A DNA stretch of 64,000 nt. Origin: Erinaceus europaeus. Lineage: Eukaryota > Chordata > Mammalia > Eulipotyphla > Erinaceidae. The position numbers were made by a program, and so were the translations under genes. Location: positions 82,587,566 through 82,651,565 of the forward strand of contig NC_080175.1 in the NCBI RefSeq assembly GCF_950295315.1, read 5' to 3'. The stretch's first letter is position 1. The number at the start of each line of letters is the position of its first letter. The notes beneath the pieces were generated by a model that saw nothing but the letters and a program-made list of their open reading frames with translations, was not told the DNA's origin and did no database searches. Below are positions 10,405-21,530 of this stretch, in pieces.

Positions 10405-11771
10405 GGAGGGAGAGGAAGATGGCGGACTGAGAAGTCGCTGACAGCGAGCGCTCTGACTGCATCGTCGGAAACGGTAGGATTTTCTGCCTTTAGCAGGCCA
10501 GTTAATAAGGGGTGACACCCAAAAGTGAGTACAATTTAATTTGGGTTAAGAATTAGAGTAAAGGTGACACGGACTAGCGGGGCTCCAGAATTCCCAGGGC
10601 TCCGGGCAAGGCGAGTATGCCAGGCATTGTCCTCCGCCCGCCCAGGAAGGCGGCTCCTCTGCCGGTTGCAGAGCGCAGCGGGCAGAGGACCCGGAGAGAG
10701 CACTTTAGCTCGGAGGCTTTCTCTTGGGAGTCTCTAGGGTCCACCGCGACCCTGAGAGCAGATCCAAAGACTTCTTGAGTATAGCTCTCATTGGATCAAA
10801 GGATTTGGAGCTAGTTTTCATTTTTGAGAAATCCTTTAAAAAAGTCTGGAGGGGGGGGTTTCCCGGAAGATGGCGGACTGAGAAGTGGCTAGCCCTTGAG
10901 CTCCGGACACATCTCGTGTAAACAATAGGAGTTTCTGCCTTTAGCAGGCCAGCCAATAAGGGGCCATAGCAGTGACACCAAGGAAGTGGCTATAACTTAA
11001 TTTGGGTTAAGAATTAGAATAGGGGGAAAAAAATTCTTTTTTCTTCCTTTTAATTTTCAAGCATACATCCTTCCCGCCGCCCCCCCACCCCCAATAAGCA
11101 GTGCCTGGGACCAGCTACTAGCAGGATACCCCATACCACCAAACAGGGTTTTTTTTTCTTTTTTCTTTTTTTTTAAACTCACTGATACACATTTGGGAAG
11201 TCCCTCGCACTGCTCTTTAATTACAACCCTTCTTCTTATCTTCTCCCTTTTCTCTCTCTTATCTCTCTCTATCTCTTTTTTTTATTTTTTTATTTTTTTT
11301 AATCTTGTCATACACTTCTTTCTTCTTTGCCTTTCTGAATTTGTGAATTACTTTGGGGAAGAAACCTGACCCAGAGTGGACTCTCTATGTGTGTACCTCT
11401 GCTCTAGTTCCCTTTACACTCTTGTTACCCCTAGAATATACACTGGATAGTAGACTTGCATAACTGTCTATTCTTGCTATCCTCTCTTTCTTTTCTCTTT
11501 CTTCACTGGGATTTGGTTACTATTTTTTCACGGACTGGAGAAAATGTTTGGCTAACTGGTAACGATTAAACTCCTTCAATACTTACTTCAGTTGCTACTG
11601 TAATTCCGGAGGTTGGTGAGTGCTATTGTCATAAAGGTATTTAGTACAGTGTTACCTGTGTTCAAAACACAACAACTGAGGAACAACAGAGCATTAAAAA
11701 AAAAAAAAAAGAGAGAAAGAGAAACACATAAAAAAAAGGGTAGATTAAAAACAAATAAAACTGCTACCCCA
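10405..11771 (+). promoter_or_regulatory. L1 5'UTR / internal promoter with tandem monomers
   Basis: GC-rich start in an AT-rich locus. The motif GGAAGATGGCGGACTGAGAAGT occurs at about 10414 and again about 451 bp later (about 10865). Each copy is followed by a related stretch (TTTCTGCCTTTAGCAGGCCAG, AATAAGGGG, AATTTGGGTTAAGAATTAGA), so the 5'UTR holds two partial tandem units. AAGATGGCGG (10416-10425, 10867-10876) fits the YY1-binding core used near the start of human L1; a role here is inferred. CpG-rich DNA fills about 10565-10720, and T-rich low complexity follows at 11140-11310. Confidence 0.8.
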
Positions 11772-12650
11772 ATGAATGAAGACAAGAGCCCAGAAGAAAC
11801 CACAAATCAGTCAGAAGTAACCATAGATAAGAAATGTATGCAAGCAATAATAAACTTATAAATCACAGAAATGAAAACAACATTGGAGGAAAGGAATGGC
11901 AGTATTAGGGAAACAACAGTTGAGACCCCCAAGGAAAATACTGATTATCTTGAGACAATTAGAGAACTGAAAGCTGAAATAGCTATAATGAAGAAAGAAG
12001 CTGAGGCAAGGGAAAGCAGACTAACAGAAGCAGAAAACAGAATTAGTCAGACAGAGGATGAGTTAGAGAAAACTAAGAAAGAGGTGAAAGAGCTTAAAAA
12101 GAGATTGAGAGACACTGAAAACAAAAACAGAGACATAGGGGATGATCTCAAAAGAAGTAACATTCGTATAATTGGCCTGCCAGAGGAAGAAAGAGAGGAA
12201 GGGGAAGCAAACATTCTAGAGGAAATAATACAAGAAAATTTCCCAGACCTGAATAACAGAAAGGATATAAAGGTGCAAGAGGCCCAGAGAGTACCAAACA
12301 GAATCAACCCAGACCTGAAAACACCAAGACACATCATAGTCACAATGAGAAGAAGTAAGAATAAAGAAAGGATCCTAAAGGCTGCAAGAGAGAAACAAAA
12401 AGTCACATACAGGGGAAAACCCATAAGACTTTCTGCAGATTTCTCAACTCATACTCTAAAAGCCAGAAGAGATTGGCAAGATATCTATCGAGCCCTGAAT
12501 GAAAAAGGGTTTCAACCAAGGATAATATATCCTGCTAGACTTTCATTCAAGCTAGATGGAGGGATCAAAACCTTCTTAGACAAACAACAGTTAAAGGAGG
12601 CAACTATCACCAAGCCGGCCCTGAAAGAGGTACTAAAAGACCTCTTATAA
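11772..12650 (+). pseudogene. L1 ORF1p (RNA-binding chaperone), one premature stop
   Basis: Chosen start ATG 11772 (MNEDKSPEE), giving 292 codons, somewhat shorter than the human protein. Codon 30 is TAA (11859-11861); the frame reopens at once, so an intact protein could only arise by read-through or restart at ATG 11871. Order after the stop: heptad-rich coiled coil (about residues 55-120, TEAENRISQTEDELEKTKKE), RRM with NIRIIGLPEEE, and the C-terminal domain (PRHIIVTMRRSKNKERIL to FQPRIIYPARLSF). The family forms trimers that coat L1 RNA. Confidence 0.93.
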
Positions 12651-12710
12651 ACAAGAACATCACTATAATACTTGTAATATATCAGAGTAAACAAATCGTT
12701 TTTTAGAACA
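12651..12710 (+). other. L1 inter-ORF spacer
   Basis: 60 bp between the ORF1 stop and the ORF2 ATG, the usual bicistronic arrangement of L1. Confidence 0.85.
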
Positions 12711-15700
12711 ATGGCACTACAATACATTAAATCCATAATATCAATAAATGTCAATGGCTTAAACTCACCCATCAAAAGGCACAGAGTTGGGGGATGGATC
12801 AGAAAACATAACCCAACCATATGCTGCTTGCAAGAATCCCATCTGTCACAACAAGATAAACACAGACTTAAAGTGAAAGGATGAAAAACTATCATACAGG
12901 CTAATGGACCACAAAAAAGGGCAGGAACAGCCATTCTCATCTCAGACACGATAGATTTTAAATTAAATAAAGTAATAAAAGATAGGCAAGGACATTACAT
13001 AATGATTAGAGGATCAATCAGCCAAGAAGACTTAACAATTATTAACATCTATGCACCCAACGAGGGACCATCTAAATACATTAAACACCTACTGAAAGAA
13101 TTTCAAAAATACATCAATAGTAATACAATAATAGTGGGAGACTTCAATACCCCACTCTCACACTTAGACAGATCAACAAAGCAGAGAACCAATAAAGATA
13201 CAAGAGAATTGAATGAAGAGATTGACAGACTAGACCTCTTGGACATTTTCAGACTCCTCCACCCCAAAAAACTGGAATACACCTTCTTTTCAAATCCACA
13301 CAGCACATAATCAAGGATAGACCACATGTTAGGCCACAAAGACAGCATCAATAAATTCAAGAGCATTGAAATCATCCCAAGTATCTTCTCAGACCACAGT
13401 GGAGTAAAACTAACTTTTAACAAAAAACGGAAAATTATTAAAAGACATAGAATTTGGAAACTAAACAACATGCTCCTTAAGAACCACTGGGTCAGAGACT
13501 CACTCAAACAGGAAATTCAAATGTTCCTGGAAACTAATGAAAATGAAGACACAACCTATCAAAATATTTGGGACACAGCGAAAGCAGTACTGAGAGGGAA
13601 ACTTATAGCCACACAATCACATATTAAACACCAAGAAGAAGCCCAAATGAACGACCTTACTAGACACCTCACGGACTTAGAGGAAGAGGAACAAAGGAAC
13701 CCTAAAGCAACCAGAAGGACAGAAATCACTAAAGTTAGAGCAGAAATAAACAACATCGAAAATAAAAGAACCATACAAAAGATCAATGAAGCCAAATGTT
13801 GGTTCTTTGAAAGATTAAACAAAATTGACAAACCCCTAGCCAGACTCACCAAACAAAAAAGAGAGAAGACTCAAATTAATAGAATTGTAAACGATGCAGG
13901 AGATATCACAACTGACACCACAGAAATCCAGAGAATTCTGCGAAACTTCTATAAAGAACTATATGCCACCAAGCTAGAGAATCTGGAAGAAATGGAACAA
14001 TTCCTAGAAACCTATGCACTTCCAAAACTGAACCAAGAAGAACTACAAAATCTAAATGCACCAATCACAGACAAAGAAATTGAAACAGTTATTAAGAATC
14101 TCCCCAACAACAAAAGTCCTGGACCAGATGGCTTCACAAATGAATTCTACAAAACTATCAGGAAACAGTTAATACCCATACTTCTTAAGCTATTCCATAA
14201 GATTGAAGAAACAGGAATACTCCCTTCCACCTTTTATGAAGCCAATATCACCCTGATACCAAAAGCTGATAGGGACAGAACAAAAAAGGAAAACTACAGA
14301 CCAATATCTCTGATGAACATAGATGCCAAAATATTAAACAAGATCTTGGCCAACCGGATACAGCAACACATCAAAAAGATTGTTCATCATGACCAAGTGG
14401 GATTCATCCCAGGAATGCAAGGCTGGTTCAACATCCATAAATCAATCAATGTCATTCATCACATCAATAAAAGCAAAGCCAAAAACCACATGATTATCTC
14501 AATAGATGCAGAGAAAGCCTTTGACAAAATCCAACACCCATTCATGCTCAAAACTCTACAGAAAATGGGAATAGATGGGAAATTCCTCAAGATAGTGGAG
14601 TCTATATATAGCAAACCTACAGCCAACATCATACTCAATGGAGAGAAGCTGAAAGCATTCCCCCTCAGATCGGGGACTAGACAGGGCTGTCCACTGTCAC
14701 CGTTACTCTTCAACATAGTATTGGAAGTTCTTACCATAGTAATCAGGCAAGAGAAAGAAATCAAAGGGATACAGATTGGAAGGGAAGAAGTCAAGCTCTC
14801 ACTATTTGCAGATGATATGATAGTATACATAGAAAGACCTAAAGAATCCAGTAGAAAATTACTGGAAGTTGTTAGGCAATATAGCAAGGTATCAGGCTAC
14901 AAAATCAATGTACAAAAATCAGTGGCATTTCTTTATGCAAACACTAAATCTGAAGAAGAAGACATCCAGAAATCACTCCCATTCACTGTTTCAGCAAAAT
15001 CAATCAAATACCTAGGAATAAAGTTGACCAAAGAAATGAAAGACTTGTATACTGAAAACTATGAGTCGCTACTCAAGGAGATAGAAACCGATACCAAGAA
15101 ATGGAAAGATATCCCATGCTCATGGATTGGAAGAATAAATATCATCAAAATGAATATTCTCCCCAGAGCCATATACAAATTTAATGCAATACCCATCAAA
15201 GTTCCACCAGACTTCTTTAAGAGAATAGAACAAACATTACAATCATTTATCTGGAACCTGAAAACACCTAGAATTGCCAAAACCATCTTAAGGAAAAGAA
15301 ACAGAAATGGAGGCATCACACTCCCAGACCTTAAACTATATTATAAAGCCATCATCATCAAAACAGCATGGTACTGGAACAAAAATTGGCATACAGACCA
15401 GTGGAACAGAATTGAAAGCCTAGAAGTAAATCCCAACACCTATGGGCATCTAATCTTTGGTAAGGGGGCCCAAGGATTAAATGGAAAAAGGAGGCTCTCT
15501 TTAATAAATGGTGCTGGGAAAACTGGGTTGAAACATGCAGAAGAATGAAATTGAACCACTTTATCTCACCAGAAACAAAAATAAACTCCAAATGGATCAA
15601 AGACCTAGATGTCAGACCAGAAACAATCAAATACTTAGAGGAAAACATTGGTAAAACACTTTCCCACATACACCTCAAGGACATCTTTGATGAATCAAAC

Positions 15701-16531
15701 CCAATTGCAAGGAAGACCAAAGCAGAAACAAACCAATGGGACTACATCAAATTGAAAAGCTTCTGCACATCCAAAGAAACTATTAAACAAACAGAGAGAC
15801 CCCTCACAGAATGGGAGATCTTCACATGCCAGACATCAGACAAGAAACTAATCACCAAAATATATAAAGAGCTCAGCAAACTTAGCCACAAAAAAGCAAA
15901 TGACCCCATCCAAAAATGGGCAGAGGAAATGAACAAAACATTCACCACAGAGGAGATCCAAAAGGCTAACGAACATATGAAAAACTGCTCTAGGTCACTG
16001 ATTATCAGAGAAATGCAAATCAAGACAACACTAAGATACCACGTCACTCCTGTAAGAATGGCATACATCAAAAAGGACAGCAGCAACAAATGCTGGAGAG
16101 GATGTGGGGACAGAGGAACCCTTTTACATTGCTGGTGGGAATGTAAATTGGTACAGCCTCTGTGGAGAGCAGTCTGGAAAACTCTCAGAAGGCTAGACAT
16201 GGACCTTCCATATGATCCTGTAATACCTCTCCTGGGGTTATACCCCAAGGACTCCATAACACCCAACCAAAAAGAGGTGTGTACTCCTATGTTCATAGCA
16301 GCACAATTCATAATAGCTAAAACCTGGAAGCAACCCAGGTGCCCAACACCAGATGAGTGGCTGAGAAAGCTGTGGTATATATACACAATGGAATACTATG
16401 CAGCTATCAAGAACAATGAACCCACCTTCTCTGACCCATCTTGGACAGAGCTAGAAGGAATTATGTTAAGTGAACTAAGTCAGAAAGATAAAGATGAGTA
16501 TGGGATGATCCCACTCATCAACAGAAGCTGA
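12711..16531 (+). pseudogene. L1 ORF2p endonuclease/reverse transcriptase, two stops and one frameshift
   Basis: Starts at ATG 12711 (MALQYIKSIISINVNGLNSP); an intact version would be about 1,270 residues, close to the family's length. The APE-type endonuclease comes first (LQESH, IVGDFNTPLS). It is cut by TGA at 12882-12884, where relatives usually have Trp, and by TAA at 13308-13310 just before SRIDHMLG. The RT is open from 13326 to 15548: [53 protein letters not shown] and the catalytic FADD (about 14810). A one-base loss near 15470-15480 shifts the frame. The C-terminal part (to 16531) keeps the Cys motif [18 protein letters not shown]. The protein nicks DNA and copies RNA at the nick. 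Confidence 0.95.
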
Positions 16532-17599
16532 CTAAGAAGATCTGAAAGGGAAACTAAAAGCAGGACCTGATCAAATTGTAAGTAGGGCACCAAAGTAAAA
16601 ACCCAGTGGTGAGAGGTAGGCATGTAGCTTCCTGGACCAGTGGGGGGTGGGAGTGGGTGGGAGGGATGGGTCACAGTCCTTTGGTGGTGGGAATGGTGTT
16701 TATGTACACTTCTAGCAAAATGTAGACATATAAATCAGTAGCTAATTAATATGAGAGGGGGAAATCAATTGTATGTCTCAAAGTTTCTCAAAAGACAAAC
16801 TGAATCTTTTTAATATATAGGCTATGTATTTGATATGCGGACTCTCTCAAAAGCCTAGACCAAGTAGATTAGAAGCTTCCAATAGCACAGCTATATACAA
16901 GATACTGGGTACTGTCCAGCAAACCATAACAAAGGGACTTTTCAAAGTTAACCCAATTAACAAATAATGTGATGATAATATTAACTATTGATTGTCTTTT
17001 TGAACCCTAAGACAGCAGGAACCTCACATCTTCACTATAGAGCCCCTACTTCCCCCAGTCCTGGAACCCTTGGATAGGGCCCACTTTCCCGTATGCATCT
17101 CCCAATCCAAATCAAATAACATTGCATCTGCCGATCACAACCTAACCAAAGCAACGATTGCTACCTCAACATGCTTCACCTCAGAATGTATCCAGAGACT
17201 TCACGTGTGGAATGACAACCCTTCAGCTTCATTACTCGGGTTCCAGATGCCACCAGGATGCTGGCTAGGCTTCCCTGGATTGAAGACCCCACCAATGTGT
17301 CCTGGAGCTCAGCCTCCCCGGAGTCATACCCTACTAGGGAAAGAGAGAGGCAGACTGGGAGTATGGACCGACCAATCAACGCCCATGTTCAGCGGGGAAG
17401 CAATTACAAAAGCCAGACCTTCTACCTTCTGCAACCCTCAACGACCCTGGGTCCATGCTCCCAGAGGGATAGAGAATGGGAAAGCTACCATGGGAGGGGG
17501 TGGGTTATGGGGATTGGGTGTTGGGAATTGTGTGGAGTTGTACCCCTCCTACCTTATGCTTTTGTTCACTAATCCTTTCTTAAATAAAAAATTTAAAAA
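16532..17599 (+). other. L1 3'UTR and A-tail
   Basis: Runs from the ORF2 stop to the tail (TTAAATAAAAAATTTAAAAA). It contains a G-rich tract (16641-16670), GACTCTCTCAAAAGCCTAGA, CTTTTTGAACCCTAAGACAG and the exact CTCGG/GTTCC junction at 17239/17240, where 279 nt found in other copies are absent. AATAAA near 17583 is the probable polyadenylation signal. Confidence 0.92.
16641..16670 (+). promoter_or_regulatory. G-quadruplex-type G tract in the L1 3'UTR
   Basis: Six G runs (GGGGGG, GGG, GGG, GGG, GGG, GGG) separated by 1-2 bases satisfy the four-tract quadruplex rule. A G-rich polypurine tract is a known feature of mammalian L1 3'UTRs. Versions of it remain at about 26611-26640 and 33001-33030. 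Confidence 0.75.
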
Positions 17600-17709
17600 A
17601 AAATGGTGAGATACCTTAGCACTCATAGCTTAGTGGCTAGAAACCTAGTAGATGTGTTCATTTCCTACCTATAATATATCATAACAACTATAACAGTCTA
17701 ACAACACAT

Positions 17710-17940
17710 CACTGAAGATGGGATTTCACTCATATGTGGAATCTAGAGACCTGATAAACATTAACTTGCAAACAAACAAACACACACAAACAGAAGCAAG
17801 AAAAGTGTATTTAAGACTTTGTGAGACTCTGGGTTACTACTGGCAGAGTCAGGCCGCCAAATTTTGATGGAGGTGTATAGTGTGAAACTGTATCCTTTAT
17901 TCAGAATCTTGTAAACTGCTATTAATCATGAATAAAAACA
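17710..17940 (+). mobile_element. Old L1 3' end remnant
   Basis: GATGGGATTTCACTCATATG and TGGAATCTAGAGACCTGATA look like the decayed ORF2 end. TGTATAGTGTGAAACTGTATCC and an AATAAAAAC tail look like a 3'UTR. Confidence 0.55.
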
Positions 17941-17952
17941 GCTTAAAATAAC

Positions 17953-17971
17953 AAACACACACACACACACA
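17953..17971. repeat. (AC)n microsatellite
   Basis: Short run after the A-rich end of the old L1. Confidence 0.9.
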
Positions 17972-17984
17972 TAGGATTTTTGTT

Positions 17985-18113
17985 TGTTTCTTTTTTCCAG
18001 ACCACTGCTCAGCTCTGGCATTTTGGTGGTACTGAGGATATAACCTAGGAGTTCCAAGCACCAAGATGAAAGTCAGTTTGTATAACCATTATACTGTTTC
18101 CTCAGCCCTGTTC
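17985..18113 (-). mobile_element. Family C SINE
   Basis: CCACTGCTCAGCTCTGGCAT, GTGGTACTGAGGATATAACC, ATGAAAGTCAGTTTGTATAA and CCATTATACTGTTTCC in antisense order. Confidence 0.75.
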
Positions 18114-18115
18114 AG

Positions 18116-18660
18116 AACTTTTAATACATCCAGCTTCTAGTCTTAGAGTTCCTGCTAAGAAATCAGCTGACAATCAAATGAAATTTCCCTTACAGGCTAC
18201 ATTTTGTTTTTTTCTAACAGTCTTCAGAATTATCTTTGTCTTGAACCTTTGCTATTTTAAATAATTTGACTAATAATTTAACTATTTTAACTAATATTTT
18301 CTTAGAGTACTTCAAGTTTCCTAGATTTGGGTTTGGAGGTGAAATCTGTTTTCTTTAGTTTGGGGGCATTTTTCAGCTATAATATTAATTATGTTTTTTT
18401 ACTTAATCCCACTATTTATAGTACAGTTTGTTCATTTGCTTACCTAGCATCTTCAAACATATGCCAAGAGTCTCTAAGTTTTAATGTATTAACTTTGTGT
18501 TAATTTCTATAAATACAGTTTGCCCTGTAGTCTACTTGACAATGTTAATATCGCAGCTGTATAGTCATCATGTGTTCTGGTGCCTTGTTGCTACCAGGTA
18601 TTATCAATCTTTTTCATGGGTTCATTTTGCTTAGAACCTAGTCAAATAAACACATGTACT
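18116..18660 (-). mobile_element. Possible ancient L1-type remnant
   Basis: GAGTTCCTGCTAAGAAATCAGCTGACAATC, split by short gaps from TTTCCCTTACAGG and CAGTTTGTTCATTTGC, resembles a stretch I associate with old mammalian L1 copies. This is weak recognition and may be wrong. Confidence 0.3.
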
Positions 18661-19361
18661 TAATAGTAGGGTCAGAGACTGTCTTTTTTAGAATAACCAC
18701 ATCAACTTTTGCTTTTAGATCATGATCCTCCTATTTATTTCCTTTGTGATAACTTATGAGATGAGAAAATCCATGACCTTTTCTGGCTGACTGCCCGGTG
18801 AATTCTGCACTCGGGCTCTGAAGGGAGCTTTGATTGTGTTTTGATGCTTCCACCAGCCCATTACTGCATTCACTTAATGGTGGTCAAAACATACATTTGT
18901 GATCTTATTTTTTGCCAGCAATCTTTTCCACTCAATCAGACATGTACACAAATATCCACAGGACAGAAGAATGCTTTTAACAACAGCAAATCTCTTAGGA
19001 ATCCTATTATGCAAGAATCTCTTCTGGAAGGACTATCGTGTGCTGTTTGTGCCAAATATATATATTCTCCCTAGTGGAGTAACATAGAAATTAATTTAGT
19101 AAGAATAGGCATATTATAAGCAGGTAAATTGTATGCAAAATATTCTATACTGGTATGGATAGAGTAGTAATTGTATCTTTTCTGATGAAAATATTTTTAA
19201 TGTTCATTTAGTTGTTGCAATAGATTAATATGTTTCAGATATCTTTTCAAATTACCATTAAGGAATATTGCTTGCTAAAGTAAGGAGAGGTCAAATGTGT
19301 CATTTTCAGGGAGACAGAATCCCAGTTAGAATTTATTTATTTACTTCTTTATAGTTTACTG
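18661..19361. other. Non-coding DNA, no recognised feature
   Basis: No repeat or coding signature that I recognise; short open frames only. Confidence 0.4.
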
Positions 19362-19374
19362 ATAAAGCTTTTTT

Positions 19375-19587
19375 AAAACTTTTTTTAAATCTTTATTTGC
19401 TGGATAGAGACAGTCAGAAATTGAGAGGGAAGGGGTTGATAGAGAGGGAGAGAGACAGAGAGACACCTGCAGCACTGTTTCACCACTCATGAAGCTTTCC
19501 CCCTGCAGGTGGGGGCCAGGGACTCGAAACTGGGCCCTTGCACACTGTAACATGTGTGCTCAACCAGGTGCGCCACCACCTGGCCCA
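19375..19587 (-). mobile_element. Family B SINE
   Basis: Antisense: GATAGAGACAGTCAGAAATT, ACACCTGCAGCACTGTTTCA, GAAGCTTTCCCCCTGCAGG, TAACATGTGTGCTCAACCAG and CGCCACCACCTGGCCC. Perfect 13-bp duplications ATAAAGCTTTTTT (19362-19374, 19588-19600). Confidence 0.93.
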
Positions 19588-19727
19588 ATAAAGCTTTTTT
19601 TTTTTTTTTAATTAATTCTGTTGCTGAGAGGATTAAGCTACAACACAACTATAGATGTTACTCTAAAATTCACCTTAGGAATACACTTTTTATTACTTTT
19701 CAGTGTAGAAAAATATACAAATTGAAA

Positions 19728-19928
19728 GTCAGGCGGTGGCACACCTGGCTAAGTGCTCACATTACAGTGTGTAAGGATGCAAGTTCAACCCCCTGACCCC
19801 CAACTACAGGGGGAAAGCTTCACAAGTGGTGAAGCAGAGCTGCAGGTGTCTCTCTGCCTCTCACCTCTATCTCCTCTCCTGCTCAATTTCTCTCAGTCTC
19901 TATCCAATAGTAAATAAATTAAAAAGAA
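19728..19928 (+). mobile_element. Family B SINE
   Basis: CAGGCGGTGGCACACCTGGC, AAGTTCAACCCCCTGACCCC (B box), GGTGAAGCAGAGCTGCAGG, CT-rich part and TATCCAATAGTAAATAAATT tail. Confidence 0.88.
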
Positions 19929-19929
19929 A

Positions 19930-20344
19930 AACATACACATTTACTCTTCTAAGGTGAGGCACAATATACTAATCAAACATTGGTTAACTCCTTATATTTA
20001 TTAGTTCAAATTTTTATTATTACTCACTACTCTAATAATTTTCAGCAATAAACAAAATTAATGACAGAAAATAGCTGAGTTTCAAAGAATATTCCCAGAA
20101 ACTTACAAAATAATAACAAGGGACATACAATTTATCAAATTATTTTGTTTCTATTAAATCTGTTTATCATCACTGACACATCTGGTAGAGCATGTTTTAT
20201 AATAATCATTAATACATTTCTAAAGAGCTCAATTAATTTTTATGTAGGTAAGCATGCCTTTTCACTTTGTGAAAAGTAATCTTAAAAATCTGATAACAAA
20301 GCACCTTATCAACATGAACGTAAAACACAGTTCTTAAATGAAAA
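19930..20344. other. AT-rich non-coding DNA
   Basis: No repeat recognised. The end (20320-20341) is duplicated at 22512-22533. Confidence 0.4.
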
Positions 20345-20352
20345 GTGAAAAA

Positions 20353-21530
20353 AGTCTGGGAGGTGACGCAGTGGCTAAGGCACTAGACTCTAAAGCATGA
20401 GGTCCTGAGTTCAGTCCCCAGCAGAACATGTACCAGAGTGATGTCTAGTTCTTTCTCTCTCTCCTATCTTTCTTTTTAAAAATTTTTTTATTTTTTATTT
20501 TTTATTTAAGAAAGGATTAATTAACAAAACCATAGGGTAGGAGGGGTACAACTCCACACAATTCCCATCACCCAATCTCCATTTCCCACCCCCTCCCCTG
20601 ATAGCTTTCCCATTCTCTAGCCCTCTGGGAGCATGGATCCAGGGTCATTATGGGTTGCAAAAGGTGGAAGGTCTGGCTTCTGTGATTGCTTCCCCGCTGA
20701 ACATGGGCGTTGACTGGTCGGTCCATACTCCCAGTCTGCCTCTCTCTTTCCCTAGTAGGGTGGGTCTCTGGGGAAGCAGAGCTCCAGGACACCTTGGTCT
20801 AGGGAAGCCTGGCCGGCATCCTGATGACATCTGGAACCTGGTGACTGAAAAGAGAGTTAACATACGAAGCCAAACAAATTGTTGAGCAATCATGGACCCA
20901 AAGCTTGGAATCGTGGAGAGGCAATGTTAGGGGGGTACTCACTGCAAACTCTAGTGTACTTCTGCTTTCAGGTATATATTTTGCAGTAGTTTATGGATAC
21001 GTGTGAACATATGCTCTCTCTCACAGAACCTGGTTTATATCTAGGTTTTGGGACTTTGTTAGAAAGTGAACCACCTGAGATGGAATTAGAGTATACTATG
21101 AAAGGAAAGGTCTCACCCGAGTAATGAAGTTGAAGGGTTGTCATTCCACACATGAAGTCTCTGGACACAGTCTGCAGTGAAGCATGTTGAGGTGGCAATC
21201 GTTGTGTTGGTTAGGTTGTGATCGGCAGATGCAATACTTTTTGATATGGCTTGGGAGAGGCATACGGGAAAGTGGGCCCTATCCAAGGGTTCCAGGACTG
21301 GGGGAAGTAGAGGCTCTCTAGTGGAGATGTGAGGTTCCTGCTGTCTTAGGGTTCCAAAAGACAATGGATAGTTAATGTTATCATCACATTATTTGGTAAT
21401 TGGGTTAACTTTGAAAAGTCCTTTTGTTATGGTTTGCTGTACAGTACCCAGTATCTTATATATAGCTGTGCTATTGGTTGCTTCTCTCTCCTATCTTTCT
21501 AATTAATAATTAAATAAAATCTTTTAAAAA
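20353..21530 (+). mobile_element. Family D SINE, interrupted by L1 and followed by a family A SINE
   Basis: The left part (20353-20473) reads CTGGGAGGTGACGCAGTGGC, GACTCTAAAGCATGAGGTCC, GAGTTCAGTCCCC (B box) and GTACCAGAGTGATGTCTAG. The right part (21501-21530) is the AATAAAATCTTTTAAAAA tail. The L1 at 20474-21482 splits it. AAAAAAGT at about 20345-20352 and AAAAGT near 21832-21837 look like its target duplication, displaced by a second insertion (21526-21817). Confidence 0.85.
20474..21482 (-). mobile_element. 5'-truncated L1, 3'UTR only
   Basis: Antisense 3'UTR of the young L1 lineage: T-rich start, GAAAGGATTAATTAACAAAA, CATAGGGTAGGAGGGG and on to GTTTGCTGTACAGTACCC. Perfect 18-bp duplications TCTCTCTCCTATCTTTCT (20456-20473, 21483-21500). 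The 279-nt intron-like block is present, inverted, at 20838-21116. Confidence 0.95.

Larger units (their letters stand above)
10405..17599 (+). mobile_element. Full-length L1 retrotransposon (broken)
   Basis: A 7.2-kb LINE-1 between perfect 12-bp target duplications AAAATGGTGAGA (10393-10404 and 17600-17611). Order: 5'UTR with two partial tandem monomers (10405-11771), ORF1 (11772-12650), 60-bp spacer, ORF2 (12711-16531), 3'UTR of about 1.07 kb and an A-rich tail after AATAAA. It encodes the RNA chaperone and the endonuclease/reverse transcriptase that copy L1 and, in trans, the SINEs of the region. Only four disabling lesions are visible (one stop in ORF1; two stops and one frameshift in ORF2), so it is young but dead. 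Its 3'UTR lacks the 279-nt block kept by other copies here. Confidence 0.97.

Noticed and set aside
12047..12424. Long minus-strand frames opposite L1 ORF1/ORF2 (also 14459-14887, 15742-16386, 25709-26236)
   Set aside because: They are shadows of the real ORFs and contain the complement of conserved L1 codons.
10405..17599. A transcriptional regulator or viral cassette behind the GC-rich 10.4-10.9 kb block
   Set aside because: It is continuous with L1 ORF1/ORF2 inside one pair of target duplications.
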